Part shown: positions 1 to 10,351 of the stretch, one piece after another
Layout: each line of letters starts with the position of its first letter
How positions within the stretch are numbered: the first letter of the stretch is position 1
NCBI GenBank assembly: GCA_024803745.1
Contig: JANJXV010000029.1
Span: 23,302,001-23,366,000 of the forward strand
Source: Megascapheus bottae
Lineage: Eukaryota; Chordata; Mammalia; Rodentia; Geomyidae
DNA length: 64,000 nucleotides
Direction: 5' to 3'
The notes under the pieces: generated by a model
Database searches by the model: none
What the model saw: only the letters and a program-made list of their open reading frames with translations
Told to the model about the DNA's origin: nothing
Position numbers and translations under genes: made by a program

Positions 1-71
1 AGCATGCAGAATTGAGAGATGAGAACAAACGTAACAAATAACACCAAATCTAATTTAAATTCTTCCACAGA

Positions 72-512
72 GGCTGGACACTCTTGTCTCCCCTCCACAA
101 TCCCAGATGAGATCAGATGATGACAGTTCCTAGGCAACCTGGACTAGTGAGACTTTTTTTTAAAATTTCATTTCAGGGTGATGTAGTTGGGGGTTACAGT
201 TACATTCATAAGTTAGTAAGTACATTACTTCTGGAACACTGTTACCCCTTCCCATGTTTTTCTCCCACTTTTCCTGCCCTCAGCTCCTCCCAAGTTGTAA
301 AGTTTATTTTCAACATATTGTCTTGTGAGTATCCCTTTTACATGGGTTCACCCTTTATCCTTTGCCTAGTAAAACTCTTATCTCCAATAAACTCTCAGAA
401 AAAGCTGCAAGTGGCTCTGTGGCTGAAGTGGTAAATTGCTAGCCCTGAGCAAAAAAAGCTTAAGGACAGAGCCCAGGCTCAGTGTTCATGCTCCACGACC
501 AGCAAAACCAAC
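72..512 (+). mobile_element. Composite B1/tRNA-like SINE, split by an L1 3' end
   Basis: The 7SL-like head lies at 72-154 and the tRNA-like tail at 366-512. The pair is flanked by an exact 15-bp duplication, aaattcttccacaga, at 57-71 and 513-527. The middle is interrupted by a minus-strand L1 end. The head is quite diverged, so the SINE is older than the L1 inside it. Confidence 0.75.
155..365 (-). mobile_element. L1 3' end, 5'-truncated, inside a SINE
   Basis: A T-run at the left (the reversed poly-A tail) is followed by the reversed L1 3'-UTR pattern (ggttacagttacattcat, then gttacccctt and a pyrimidine-rich stretch). Imperfect duplications ctagtgagact (144-154) and ctagtaaaact (366-376) flank it. 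The open frame across 117-434 is only a reading of this UTR. Confidence 0.7.
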
Positions 513-768
513 AAATTCTTCCACAGACAAGTAAGAGCAAAATAACTTTTACAACTCTTGGCCTATTAATGCCAGCTTGGTATAAAAATCTAGTAAAAAT
601 ATAAATTTCAGATAACTTTCTCTTCCTCACATAAAATTAGAAAATTGAACATTAGCAAGTCAAATATTTGGGAAAATTGAGGTGGTTACTGGTGGTTTCA
701 GATGTATAAAGTGGTTCAACATTTGGCATTCAAAATAATTTACCAAATTATCTTTAAGAAAGAGAAAA

Positions 769-1003
769 ATGACTAGGTGCTGGTTGCTCATGCCTGTAAT
801 CCTAGCAACCCATGAGATCTCAGGATCATGGTTCAAAGCCAACCCTAGCAAAAAAAAAATAAAGTCTTAGTAGACTTATCTCAAATTATCTACTCAAAAA
901 TTGAAAGTGGAGTTGTAGCCCAAAGTGGCAGAGCGCTATCCTTGAGCAAAAGAGCTCAGGAACAAATACCCAGGCCCTGAGTTCAAGCCCCATGACTGAC
1001 AAG
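769..1003 (+). mobile_element. Composite B1/tRNA-like SINE
   Basis: The head reads tgcctgtaatcctagcaacc and the tail has gagttcaagccccatgac as the B-box region. Moderately diverged, with an A-rich patch near 849-860 in the linker. Confidence 0.8.
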
Positions 1004-1059
1004 AGACACAGAGGGATGGGGGAGAAAGATTATCTTTTATTTTTTAGCAGATAATATTT

Positions 1060-1185
1060 TTTCTTTTTATTTATTTATTTTTAATTTTATTGTTGGAGTA
1101 ATATATAGAGGGGTTACAGTTACATTTATCAGGTAGTGGGTGCATTACTTCTCAAACATTGATACCCCTTCTCATGTTTTTGAGA
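1060..1185 (-). mobile_element. L1 3'-UTR fragment
   Basis: Reversed L1 3' end: T-rich start, then gaggggttacagttacat and catgtttttgag. It is a short 5'-truncated copy. Confidence 0.65.
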
Positions 1186-1371
1186 ACAAAGAGGCATCAA
1201 AAGAAATATGAAGAAAATTGAATGATATTTTTATTTCATTGTGTAAAAATTAGAGTGAACAACTAGTATGTTCAAGAAAATCAATGAATTATGATTCATC
1301 ATTCAAAAATATTGTTTTTGCTTGCTGAGACTTGCTTAGCATTTTCACTATAGTAAATTTTTTGTCTGGAG

Positions 1372-1590
1372 TCAGGGTTTTTTTCTTTGTGTGTGTGTGT
1401 GAGGGGGGGGCGGGGCTTGATCTCAGGGTTCAAGTGCTTTCTCACAGCTATTTTGCTCAAGATCTGCAGTCTATGACAGAGCCACATCTCTATTTCTGGC
1501 TTGTTGTCCCATGGAACTTTCTACCCTGGTTGGTTTTGAACCATGATACTCAGATCTTAGTTTCCTGAGTAGGTACGATTATAGGTACAA
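1372..1590 (-). mobile_element. Composite B1/tRNA-like SINE
   Basis: Reversed composite: ggggcttgatctcagggttc (tail), gagccacatct, then the head with cctgagtaggtacgattata. A GT/G-rich run at 1387-1412 sits where the poly-A tail should be. Diverged. Confidence 0.7.
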
Positions 1591-2394
1591 CTTCAAAGTC
1601 CATCTATGAATAAAACTTAAGACACAAAATAGTGCAAACTTCAGGATTATCTCCTACAAGAGTCACTGTTCACACAAAACTAACTTATAGTGGAAAAATC
1701 AGAGAACACATATATTTAGAGACAGAAAATGCCTTTGGGAAATGTGACTTCTATTATCAATGTCACTTTTCTCAGTCCCACAGTTAGTTATATACCATTT
1801 CCATATTTTTTAAATCTATAGAACTACGCAGTTCCAATACATACTTTATTTACATATATAAAATGTTAATTTTTAAAGTAATATACTTGTGTAAGTTTAT
1901 TAGATGAATGAAATGAAATGGAAGCAAACATTTTATAATCTATAAACTTGTAGCTACATGACATTTGTCACAGTGTGATTATTCAGCCAAGAACATGCAG
2001 GTTTAGAATATGAATTCTGACCCAATAAAATATCACCTTGTACTTCACTGACCTCTTTCCAAATTTTCTTTCTTGGCTGTGTCTAGAAAACAGCTTGATT
2101 CACACTAAAACTCCTTTCTTTGCTGTTTGAATGCCAAGAAAACTATTTTAATTTGCTGTCACAAATTTACTTTTAGAAGAAAATAACTACTGTTGCCTCA
2201 ATGCAGTTACAGAAGGAAAATGTGGACACACTATTGCAATGATGTTTAAAATCACTGACTTTTTGCAGTTCCTCCAGCTTATGGGGAAATGTGAGACAAG
2301 TAATAACTTAAAAAACACCTGGAAATATGCAGAAAAGTTTTCAGTTACTAAAATCCAAGGATCTGCACTTCAAATCTTTTTCTTGCTTTAAAAT
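1591..2394. other. Unassigned AT-rich sequence
   Basis: No coding frame, SINE box or L1 motif could be recognised in this stretch. Confidence 0.5.
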
Positions 2395-2760
2395 TTAATT
2401 TAATTTTCAAGGTGATGTAAAGAGAAATTACAGTTATATGCATAAGATGAGTACATTTCTAGTTGAATATTGTTACCCCATTCTTCATTTTCCCCCACTT
2501 TCCTTCCCCCCCTTAAGACCTTCCCCATGTTGTAAAATTCATTTGACCTACTGTCTTGTGTGTATCCCTGTTGCATGGTTTGATCTTTGTCCTTTATCTC
2601 ACCATTTTGTTGTTACCTTTTCCTTCCCTACCTGTTGTTTTAAATGTATGATGTGAAGTTTTTCTCTTTTTTCCCCTTTTGTTTCTTTTTCCCACTATGG
2701 TTTGTGTCCTGCTGTCACTGTATTTGATTCTGGTACCCTGTGTATTGTGTATACATTTAA
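2395..2760 (-). mobile_element. L1 3' end
   Basis: Reversed L1 3' end with ggtgatgtaaagagaaatta, gttaccccattc, a pyrimidine-rich core and ttgtgtgtatccctgttgca. It matches the fragments at 155-365 and 45106-45392 and differs from the L1 group at 10564-12662. Confidence 0.65.
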
Positions 2761-2772
2761 ATCTTTCTTTAG

Positions 2773-3215
2773 GTCCGGTGTCTGTGGCTCACACCTCTAA
2801 TCTTAGCTGAGATCCAGGAATCAGGGCTCAAAGCCAGCTTGGAGTGGAACCCCTTGAGACTCTTATCTTTAATTAAGCGTCCAAAAACTTCAAGTAGGGG
2901 CCAGAAGCGTGGCCTAGTGGTAGAATGCTCACCTAGCGTTCCCGAAGCCCTGTGTTCGATTCCTCAGTACCACATGAATAGAAAATTCCGGAAGTAGTGC
3001 TGTGGCTCAAGTGGTAGAGCACTACACTTGAGAAAGCCCAAGGATAGTGTTGAGGCTTTGAGTACAAGTCTCAGGACTGGTGAAAAAAGAAAAGCTAAAA
3101 TAGAACTGTGACTCAAGTGGTAGAGTGCCAGCCATAAGCACAAAAGCTTTGGGACAGTGCCAGGCCATGAAGCCATGAGCTCAAGCCCCAGAGTTGTGCA
3201 TATGCATGTACATGA

Positions 3216-3217
<2 letters not shown>
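2773..3217 (+). mobile_element. Composite SINE interrupted by an ID dimer
   Basis: The head (tgtctgtggctcacacctct) and linker lie at 2773-2897. The tRNA-like tail resumes at 3089-3217 (gactcaagtggtagagtgcc ... gagctcaagccccag). The gap between them is filled by a same-strand ID dimer. Confidence 0.75.
2898..3088 (+). mobile_element. Dimeric ID-like SINE, nested
   Basis: First monomer: A box tggcctagtggtagaatg, B box tgttcgattcc. Second monomer: gtggctcaagtggtagagc. The pol III boxes of the first monomer are close to consensus. Inserted in the linker of the composite SINE at 2773-3217. Confidence 0.8.

Positions 3218-3220
<3 letters not shown>

Positions 3221-3294
<74 letters not shown>
3221..3294. 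repeat. (CA)n(CT)n microsatellite
   Basis: About 27 bp of CA repeats run directly into about 47 bp of CT repeats. It begins at the 3' tail of the composite SINE, so it probably grew from that tail. Confidence 0.95.
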
Positions 3295-3297
<3 letters not shown>

Positions 3298-3446
3298 TTT
3301 CAGAAAAAAAAATACAACAGATCAGACGGCAGTTAAAAGCTTTCTTTGAAAGCAGTAAATTTAAGCTACATCAGTTACCTGAGGGGACAGTTATGCTACT
3401 TTTACTTTTTTAACTTTCTGTGCTTTCCTTTTAATAAAAATTACAG

Positions 3447-3668
3447 CCTGGCATGGTGGCTCACGCCTGTAATCCTAGCTACTCAGGAGGCTGAGATCTG
3501 AGGATCACAGTTCAAAGCCAACCTGGGCACATTAGGACCTGAGAATCTCATCTCCAATTAACTTCTAGAAAATGGAAAGTGGGGCTTGGCTCAAAGGGTT
3601 GGATGGTGACCTTGAGCTGAAGAGCACAAGCCTAGTTCAAGCCCCATGACCCACAAAAAAAAATAAAT
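3447..3668 (+). mobile_element. Composite B1/tRNA-like SINE
   Basis: A well-preserved copy: ggtggctcacgcctgtaatc in the head, ctccaattaacttctagaaa in the linker, gttcaagccccatgaccc in the tail, and an A-rich end. Confidence 0.88.
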
Positions 3669-4590
3669 ATGTAAAAATTACAGTATGATTTACTAAATGT
3701 GAAATGAAATAATACAAAAGGTTCAGAAAAGTTCTTGGAAGATACCAACGTCCAATGACAGTGACTTTACAAATCTTTAAGGAACAAAATCTGAAACTCA
3801 GGTCATTGACTTTCAGTGTTCTGACTGCCAGGTAGTTCTCTCTCTCTGAGCCAGTGTCCTTTGTTAAGACAGGGCTGTCATTCACTGACTTCTATGATAT
3901 GGATGTTTATCTTTCTTAAGCATCCAGAAGGAAAGCCACATGGAGCAGTGTTTGTGGGCTGCTGTGCTGTGCTCTGACCTCTAATCCTGTCTGTTTTTCC
4001 AGAACCCAGTCTAAATATGTATTTGGGAAGAGAAAAGACTAAGTGAGAACACTTAGCTGGTAACTGGCACTTAGTGACATAGATTTGAAAAATATATGCA
4101 GTCAAAAATAAGCACAATAGATTGGATAAAGCCAAAGCAAATTATGTTCTTAGGCTGGTGGTCACCGAAGAAATGGCAGAGGGAAAATGTATGTTGGAGT
4201 ATGTGAAAATTACAACTTCCATAAGGCAGCTAATTCCTTACTTTCTATAATGCATAATTAGCAACAACTATCAGAAACAAAAAGTTCAACAAATATATAT
4301 ATGAATTTGTCACCTAGACTAAAAGTAAAAACCAACTACAAAATTCAGCTACAGAAAAAAGTTTGAAGTAATGATCTCATTGAAGAAAGACTCAGGGGTC
4401 AAGAAAATTGGAACAGGATCCTTTTGTTTTAGGTTTATGCCTGTTCATTGACTTTTGACAATGTCCATTTTATTTTAATTAGCACAACAATAAACAGAAT
4501 ATATAGCACCAAATAAATTAGGAAACCTTCAGACTGAAAGTTGGGGTCTTATGGGTAACAGAGGTTATGCTCCCAAGACTGTAGAAACAA
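3669..4590. other. Unassigned sequence
   Basis: Two minus-strand open frames (3637-3885 and 3878-4135) overlap slightly here. Their translations show no family I recognise, and the first runs into the tail of the neighbouring SINE, so they look like chance frames. Confidence 0.45.
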
Positions 4591-4603
4591 GACCCAAGTA
4601 AGG

Positions 4604-4794
4604 GGCCCAGGAGTTTAGCCTAGTGGTAGAATGTTTTCCCAGTATACATGAAGACCTGAGTTTGATTTCTTGGTACCATGTATATAGGAAAAGCTGGAAA
4701 TGGTGCTGTGGTTCAAGTGGTAAAGCTCTAGTGTTGAGAAAGCCTAAGGACAGTGCTCAGGCCCTGAGTTCAAACTCTAGGACAGGGGGAAAAT
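4604..4794 (+). mobile_element. Dimeric ID-like SINE
   Basis: Both monomers are visible (tagcctagtggtagaatg; gtggttcaagtggtaaagc). Flanked by gacccaagtaagg (4591-4603) and gacccaataagg (4795-4806), a target-site duplication with a one-base indel. Confidence 0.85.
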
Positions 4795-4954
4795 GACCCA
4801 ATAAGGGAGTGTATGGTAAAAGAAAACAAGGACTGAAACCTTCGAGAGAAAAATATTTTACCTTTAGATTTTGACCATATTCTGAAAGTTGGAATGCTCT
4901 GTCAGGATAACATATGCCTGTTACTTCTCGATGATACGTTTATGTAGTATGATG

Positions 4955-5310
4955 GTTTTAGATGATTTGGGGTATCAATGTGACTGAATTAAGAGGTAGA
5001 TGGATAGCATCTTCCATTATGCTTTATCACTCAGACTAAGAGTTATTCATACTATTGGCTTCTGTGACTTGGAGGCTTAGATCTGGAAGAGGCTAAGTAC
5101 TGACATCACAGGTATTCTAACCTAAATAAATGTGTGGGCCAATTCTCCAATAAATGTCTTTAATCTATCTATTCAATTATCCCTGTTCATCTGTCTATAT
5201 CTATCTTGTGTGCCTCTTCCTGTCTATCATAAGGTTTGTATGTATGTTGCTTATGTGTGTAATATGTAAGGCTATGATTCTAGGAAATCCTAATAAATAT
5301 CCACAGGATA
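4955..5310 (+). repeat. Possible old interspersed repeat, family not named
   Basis: The order of motifs (gactgaattaagaggtagat, ggccaattctccaataaa, degenerate tctatctatc, then aatcctaataaatatc) resembles the 3' part of a widespread mammalian repeat that ends in an AATAAA plus CTAT-rich stretch. I cannot name the family with confidence. Confidence 0.3.
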
Positions 5311-5854
5311 AATACTCTTTGAACTGAAATTGTCTCCTCTGTCTTCCAATGGATCCTGTACTAGAAAATTACAGTGTTTATTGTTCTGTTGACTTTGGTG
5401 GATGGAGCATTTGTAGTCCTAACTTTTAATTTCAGCTATTTTTGCAACATTGATCTTCATTGATTCCACTGATGGGGAAAATAAAGTATCTTGTGAATTT
5501 GCTGCTTTTATAATTAGGAGAAAACATTTATTGTATGAGCAGTTATTTAGGACGGTTTATAAATGTATTTAATATAAGTCTCAGGAAAACAGAAAAAACC
5601 TAAACCTAAATATTATTTAAGAAAAGCAAACTTTGTACTTGGAGAAGCCTATAATCTTCACAAGGTCATACTTCCCAGACCAATTGAAGCCTGGAGCCAT
5701 TTAATGAACTCAGGTATTGCAGCAATTACTGAGGGTCAGACAACTAGAAGACTCTTGGAATGCCACAGAGCACACAAATATAAGATTTTAATACAATAGA
5801 ACAAGAGGAAGAAAACTACAGGCAGATCTGGAGCATCCAGTCATTGCTTGCAGA
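5311..5854. other. Unassigned AT-rich sequence
   Basis: No frame or repeat signature could be supported. Confidence 0.45.
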
Positions 5855-6055
5855 CTCATTTCTCAGATTTGAGGGTTGCAGTTCAAAGCCAGCCTGAGCA
5901 GGAAAGTCTATGGGACTCTTCAATTAATCACCAAAAAGCTAGAAGTGGAGCTGTAGCATAAGTGTTAGGGCACAATTTTAAGTAATAACAAATGAAAGCT
6001 AAGAGATAGTGTTAGGCTTTTAGTTTAAGCTCCAGTACCAGATAGTAAACTAGCA
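5855..6055 (+). mobile_element. Diverged composite SINE
   Basis: Recognisable pieces: gttcaaagccagcctgagca in the head end and gaagtggagctgtagc at the start of the tail. The tail has decayed. Confidence 0.6.
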
Positions 6056-6330
6056 AGAAAAAATTGGCAATCCATTTTCTAGGAAGCTAGGAAATCCCTT
6101 ATGTGGATGCCATTTTGACAACTCCACTCTGCTGACATAAATTAGATTTAGAATATCAATGTGTATATTTTAAAAAAGCAATTTTAATGAGTTAGCACAA
6201 TTCTATTATGTATGTGTGTGATAAAATCCCCTACTCTGTACAACTCAATGTGTCAAAATAGTAAGTGATAAAAATCGTGTATTATGAGCACCAATTTTTA
6301 ACATTTATTTTTCCTTTAAATATACTCAGA

Positions 6331-6873
6331 TGTTGGGGACTGGTCAACTTGAGTCTTTAGTTGACAGTTATCAGTATTCTCTGGCTCCTGAGTCAATCTG
6401 TCCTCATGTCAGTACCACTGCTTTGAACACTTTATGGAAACCTTGAGGGAAGATACATGACAACCACAGCATGACTCCAGCTCCAGAAGGCCTTGTTCTA
6501 AGCTGGATGCCTTAGAAACATATTGCACTAAACTCTGCCATCGCAAGTCAGAGAACTTTAGATGATGCTACAGCTGTGTCCACAGAGGCCAGAGGGGGAG
6601 AACTTCCCCTAGTAACCCTGAAGAAGGCCTATGATTGGTACAAAAGCAGAACTTAATTTCCATCATGTGTTGCTGTGTTTGGTATACACTTATGTCACAA
6701 CCCCCCGCTCTTTCTGGCTATATAAGTAGGCTTTGGCTCACTGTCTGAAGTATTGAAGAATCACTTTTCTGCTCTACAACCTTAGGCTTTTCTCAAGTGG
6801 TCTTGTTTTGTTTTTGGTCCTCTTTAGATTACCTTCATTAATTAGATTGGCTAAGCTCTAACCCAATGAAACA
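6331..6873 (+). mobile_element. LTR of a MaLR/ERVL-like element
   Basis: About 543 bp beginning tgttgggg and ending aaaca, which gives TG...CA ends. A TATA box (tatataag) sits at 6719-6726 in the right third, as expected for an LTR promoter. It is followed directly by non-coding ERV-like sequence. No canonical AATAAA was found downstream of the TATA box. Assignment to MaLR is an inference. Confidence 0.5.
6719..6726 (+). promoter_or_regulatory. LTR TATA box
   Basis: TATATAAG inside the presumed LTR, about 150 bp before its 3' end. Activity is unknown. Confidence 0.4.
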
Positions 6874-7640
6874 GATGTGGGTGGGGCATAGGAGCAGCAA
6901 AGGTGACTATAACTATCCCCTAGCAGAAACAGAGTAAAAAACGGTGGCCTGGATGAGAGCCGTAAGTTGCCAACAGTAGGATCCCCCATCAGAAGCAGGA
7001 GAAGCATTGGCGCTGGTATTTGTAGCTCTATATTAGCCACAGAGCAAAGCCTGTGGCAGAGAGAGAATAATATCAAAGGTTGTTACATTGGTGGCCAACC
7101 AGGGACAGTATCCATGGATATGACATTGGCAACCAGCAGTAGCAGAAACAGCAATGAATCCAGCAAATACATCTGTGGTGATGGAGCCAGCAGCTGAGGT
7201 CCCCCCAGTGGCAATAACAGTGGTAGTAGTGGCAGGACCCAGCTGGCTCCAGTGACAGCAGCAGGTACCTGTAACAGGAGGCAATGAGTTTGGAAACCGG
7301 CAGCAGCTGCTGACTTGACAGCATTGGGGCAATATTGGCAGAAGTGGTGACAGCCACCAGGGTAAAAGAAATGGGGAAGTTGAAAAAGAAAAAGAAGCCA
7401 CAGACACCAGTCTGCAGCAATTGCCTTTGCTGTGCAGAACAGAGAACCTCTACATTCAGGCCCCAAGAGCTATAACACCAGGGGGCGCCACAGCCGCTGC
7501 CCATTGCTCTTCACCTGCACACTGTTGGAGACCCCTGGAGGGCCTATGGGCCAGGGTAACAGGAAGAGAGCTGCAGCTCTCCTGTGGGCACCAGTCCTAT
7601 CAGTAGAGCAGAAGGTTCAAGCCAGCTGATAGATCACGCT
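6874..7640 (+). mobile_element. Non-coding, CAG-rich ERV internal region
   Basis: GC-richer than its surroundings and full of repeated agcag, ggcaacagc and gtggtagtagtggc motifs. Five overlapping open frames of 60-143 codons on both strands result from this low-complexity composition; none resembles gag, pol or env. MaLR elements are known for internal regions that lack real genes. No second LTR is seen at the 3' side, so the element is truncated. Confidence 0.45.
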
Positions 7641-8370
7641 AAATTGTACCAGTGGACAGGGAATTTGACCCAAAAATTTATTGTGTTATTCCTCACAATC
7701 AAAATAACTTTTGCACTATTCCTCATAAACAAACCTGAGCAGATCTTAAGAATAGACAGGATCTGGAATAGACTGGATTTCTATATGCAGAATTTCAAGC
7801 GACAGATATTCAAAAATCTTCAGGGTTTTTTTTTTCATTAATTTTAAGTGAAGAATCACTTGATAACTGAAAATATTAAATGATGAGTGATATTACAAAA
7901 ATCCTTCTGCTTGTTTGAATGTTTCAGTACATGCAACAGCATGAGATATTAGTTGGCCTTTGCCAGCTTCAAAATCAATTGACGGAAATTATAGGAAATA
8001 TGTGCATCATTAATTGTCAGAAAGAGCATTTAGGAGAATAAATATTGAGTGTCATTGGCTTCTCTTCCTACACATTTTTGTTTTAATCATATAGTATTTT
8101 CCTGTGCTGGTTACTTTATGCTTTAATGACAGATCATAACTAAAAGAGTGGCTCAAGCCTCATTCCTCCAGGTCAAGCGCAGCACCAGGTGTGTGCTCAC
8201 ATGCTTATCTACAGGTAGGTCACTCTGACCTTGGCTTAGCTGAAAACCTCACCCACGCAGACCATTCAACTCTGACCCTGGCCCAAGGTCACCACCATTG
8301 GCCTCCAAGAGACCACAGTCATTTTTTTTTCTGCTTCCTTGTTAAGACCCATACATAAACCAGGTCCCAA
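7641..8370. other. Unassigned sequence
   Basis: 7641-8100 is AT-rich and carries a poly-T run near 7827. The part at 8140-8350 is GC-richer (gtcactctgaccttggct, accctggcccaaggtcacc) and may be a piece of an LTR, but I cannot name it. Confidence 0.4.
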
Positions 8371-8562
8371 GGGCCCAGAGTGTGGCCTAGTGGCAAAGTG
8401 CTTGCCTAGCATGCAAAAAGACACGGGTTCAATTCCTCAGTACCACATACATAGAAAAAAGGCAAAACTGGTGCTGAGGCTCAAGTATTAGAGCTCTAGC
8501 CTTCAGAAAGTCCAAGGACAGTGCTCAGGCCCTAAGCTCAAGCCCAGGACTGGCAAAAAAAA
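8371..8562 (+). mobile_element. Dimeric ID-like SINE
   Basis: First monomer gtggcctagtggcaaagtgc with B box gggttcaattcc; second monomer gaggctcaagtattagagct; ends in a short A tail. Confidence 0.85.
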
Positions 8563-8639
8563 TGGATGTTGCAGTCCCTAGAAAGGCAAGTGTTGGCGTT
8601 TCTGTTCAGTTTTGTTTTCTGTTTTTTTGCTTTGGGTTT

Positions 8640-9180
8640 TTTTTTTTGCAAACATATTAGTTTTATTCAGTCTTTAATATTTCATGTGCATTGACTACAA
8701 TTATAGCCACCTCATATTCATTCTAGCTCCAATAGTAATCCATTTAAAACATGATATATCATTTTCTTTTCTTTCCATTATTTTAACGAAAGTGTTTTTT
8801 TTTAAAGTTTAACAAACAAGTGTTCAAGAAGGGAATCTCTCTATATAATCATTGACACTTAGTTTTTAGAATTTAATCAAAATTAGGCTAAGGGTTTGTA
8901 TGTCATAGATACATATTAGTTTATGAAATAAAACATTATGTCTATAGAGTCATAGGTTTTTATGTCTATATAGTTATGTTTATATTTCCATTACCATGTC
9001 CACAGCATTGGGTATGCAAATATTGAGTCCTCGCTCTTGTACTCTTTGGATCTAATAGCCACATACTGAGAATACCATGCGCCTTTTGTTCCTTAGGTCT
9101 TGACTTGTCTCACTCAACATGATTCGCTCTAGATTCATCCACTTCCCTGCGAATGCCATTTTTTAATTTTTTTTTAAATT
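8640..9180 (-). mobile_element. L1 3' region of a separate subfamily
   Basis: The reversed L1 pattern is clear at 9090-9160 (gacttgtctcactcaacatg, gattcgctctagattcatcc, cttccctgcgaatgcc). The AT-rich left part is probably its 3'-UTR. Confidence 0.55.
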
Positions 9181-9562
9181 TTACTTTAAAGTCACTTATC
9201 CGTCTATGTAACCTTGCCAGAATGTTATTTTTAAGCATATATATAATAACTCACCCACCAAAAATCTTTTAATGCTTTTTTTTCTTGTGAAATAAGAGGC
9301 AGAACATGTGGCATGGTATTTTGGGCATCCAGGATATGGTCTTCATCTGTCTCTCCAATGCTTTCATAGGCTATTTTGCATATATTTCCCCAAGACTTCA
9401 ATTGTGTTTGACTTTATCTGCTTGTACCTCGCTTTGCCTATCTGGATGCCTTTTATCCTCTCTAAATGGCTAACACACTTTTCAGTTATATTTCCTATTT
9501 TTATGCTACATTGTAATGCATATTATTGTATTGCACTTTGCACATAGTACATTAAAAAAGAA
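9181..9562. other. Unassigned sequence
   Basis: A 79-codon frame at 9308-9547 has no recognised homology. Motifs such as tccaatgctttcataggc hint at an old fossil repeat, without support. Confidence 0.4.
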
Positions 9563-9719
9563 GTTGAAGCACAAGTGGCACACGCCAGTAGTCCTAGTTA
9601 TTCAGGAGGCTGAGATTTGAGGATCATGATTCAGAGACAACTGAGGCATTCAAACTATGAGAGTCTTACTTCCAATTAACCACCAAAACTGGGAAGTGGT
9701 GTTGCAGCTCAAGAGATAT
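9563..9719 (+). mobile_element. Composite SINE, truncated by an ID dimer
   Basis: Head and linker are present (aagtggcacacgccagtagt, cttccaattaaccaccaaa). The sequence passes into an ID dimer in the tail region, and the rest of the tail is not visible beyond it. Confidence 0.65.
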
Positions 9720-9921
9720 GGGGCTGGGAACATGGTCTAGTGGTAGAGCGCTCACCTAGCATGCATGAAGCCAAGGGTTCAATTTCTCAGTAGCACCTAC
9801 TCAGAAAAAGCTGGAAGTGGTTCTGTGGTGCAAATGGTAGAATGCTCACCTTGAGATAGCCCAAGAACAGTGCCCAGATCCTGAAGTCAAGTCCCAGGAC
9901 AGGCAAAAAAAAAAAAGAACG
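9720..9921 (+). mobile_element. Dimeric ID-like SINE
   Basis: Starts ggggctgggaacatggtc. First B box gggttcaatttc; second monomer ctgtggtgcaaatggtag; ends in a run of about 12 A. Confidence 0.85.
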
Positions 9922-10012
9922 AAAGAAAGAAAAAATAAAATTTGTTTTTACCTTTTGTGTTTTGATCGCTCTGGGATAATCTAAAGTGTACCAGGTGCTT
10001 GTTTTCTTTTTT

Positions 10013-10024
10013 CTTCCTTCCTTC

Positions 10025-10111
<87 letters not shown>

Positions 10112-10129
10112 TCTGTCTGTCTGTCTGTC
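10013..10129. repeat. Three-phase tetranucleotide tract (CTTT, CTTG, CTGT)
   Basis: TTCC and CTTT repeats run to 10060, CTTG repeats 10061-10110, and CTGT repeats about 10113-10129. The tract directly abuts the A-tail side of a reversed SINE. Open frames here are read-through of the repeat. Confidence 0.95.
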
Positions 10130-10351
10130 ATGGAACTTGAACTCTGGGCCTGGGCGTTGTCCCTGAGCTCTTCAGCTCAGAGCTACTGCCATACCCCTTT
10201 AGCCACAGCACCACTTCTGGTTTTCTGGTGGTTATTTAGAGATATGAGTCTTGTGGAAATTTAGTGTCCACACTGGCTTTGAACCATGATTCTCAGATCA
10301 CAGCCTCCTAGGTAGTTAGGATTACAGGCATGAGCCACCATGCCCAACTCC
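10130..10351 (-). mobile_element. Composite B1/tRNA-like SINE
   Basis: Reversed and nearly complete: ggaacttgaactctgggcct, ggttttctggtggttatt, then aggattacaggcatgagcca at its 5' end. Its poly-A side has become the tetranucleotide tract. Confidence 0.85.

Noticed and set aside
7033..7504. Three overlapping minus-strand frames of 124-143 codons, Cys/Leu/Pro-rich
   Set aside because: All read the same CAG/CTG-rich ERV-like stretch in different frames. Simultaneous openness of several frames points to composition, not coding.
9787..10264. Long overlapping frames on both strands with Lys/Glu/Arg or Ser/Phe/Leu runs
   Set aside because: They are translations of the tetranucleotide array and flanking SINEs; no conserved domain.
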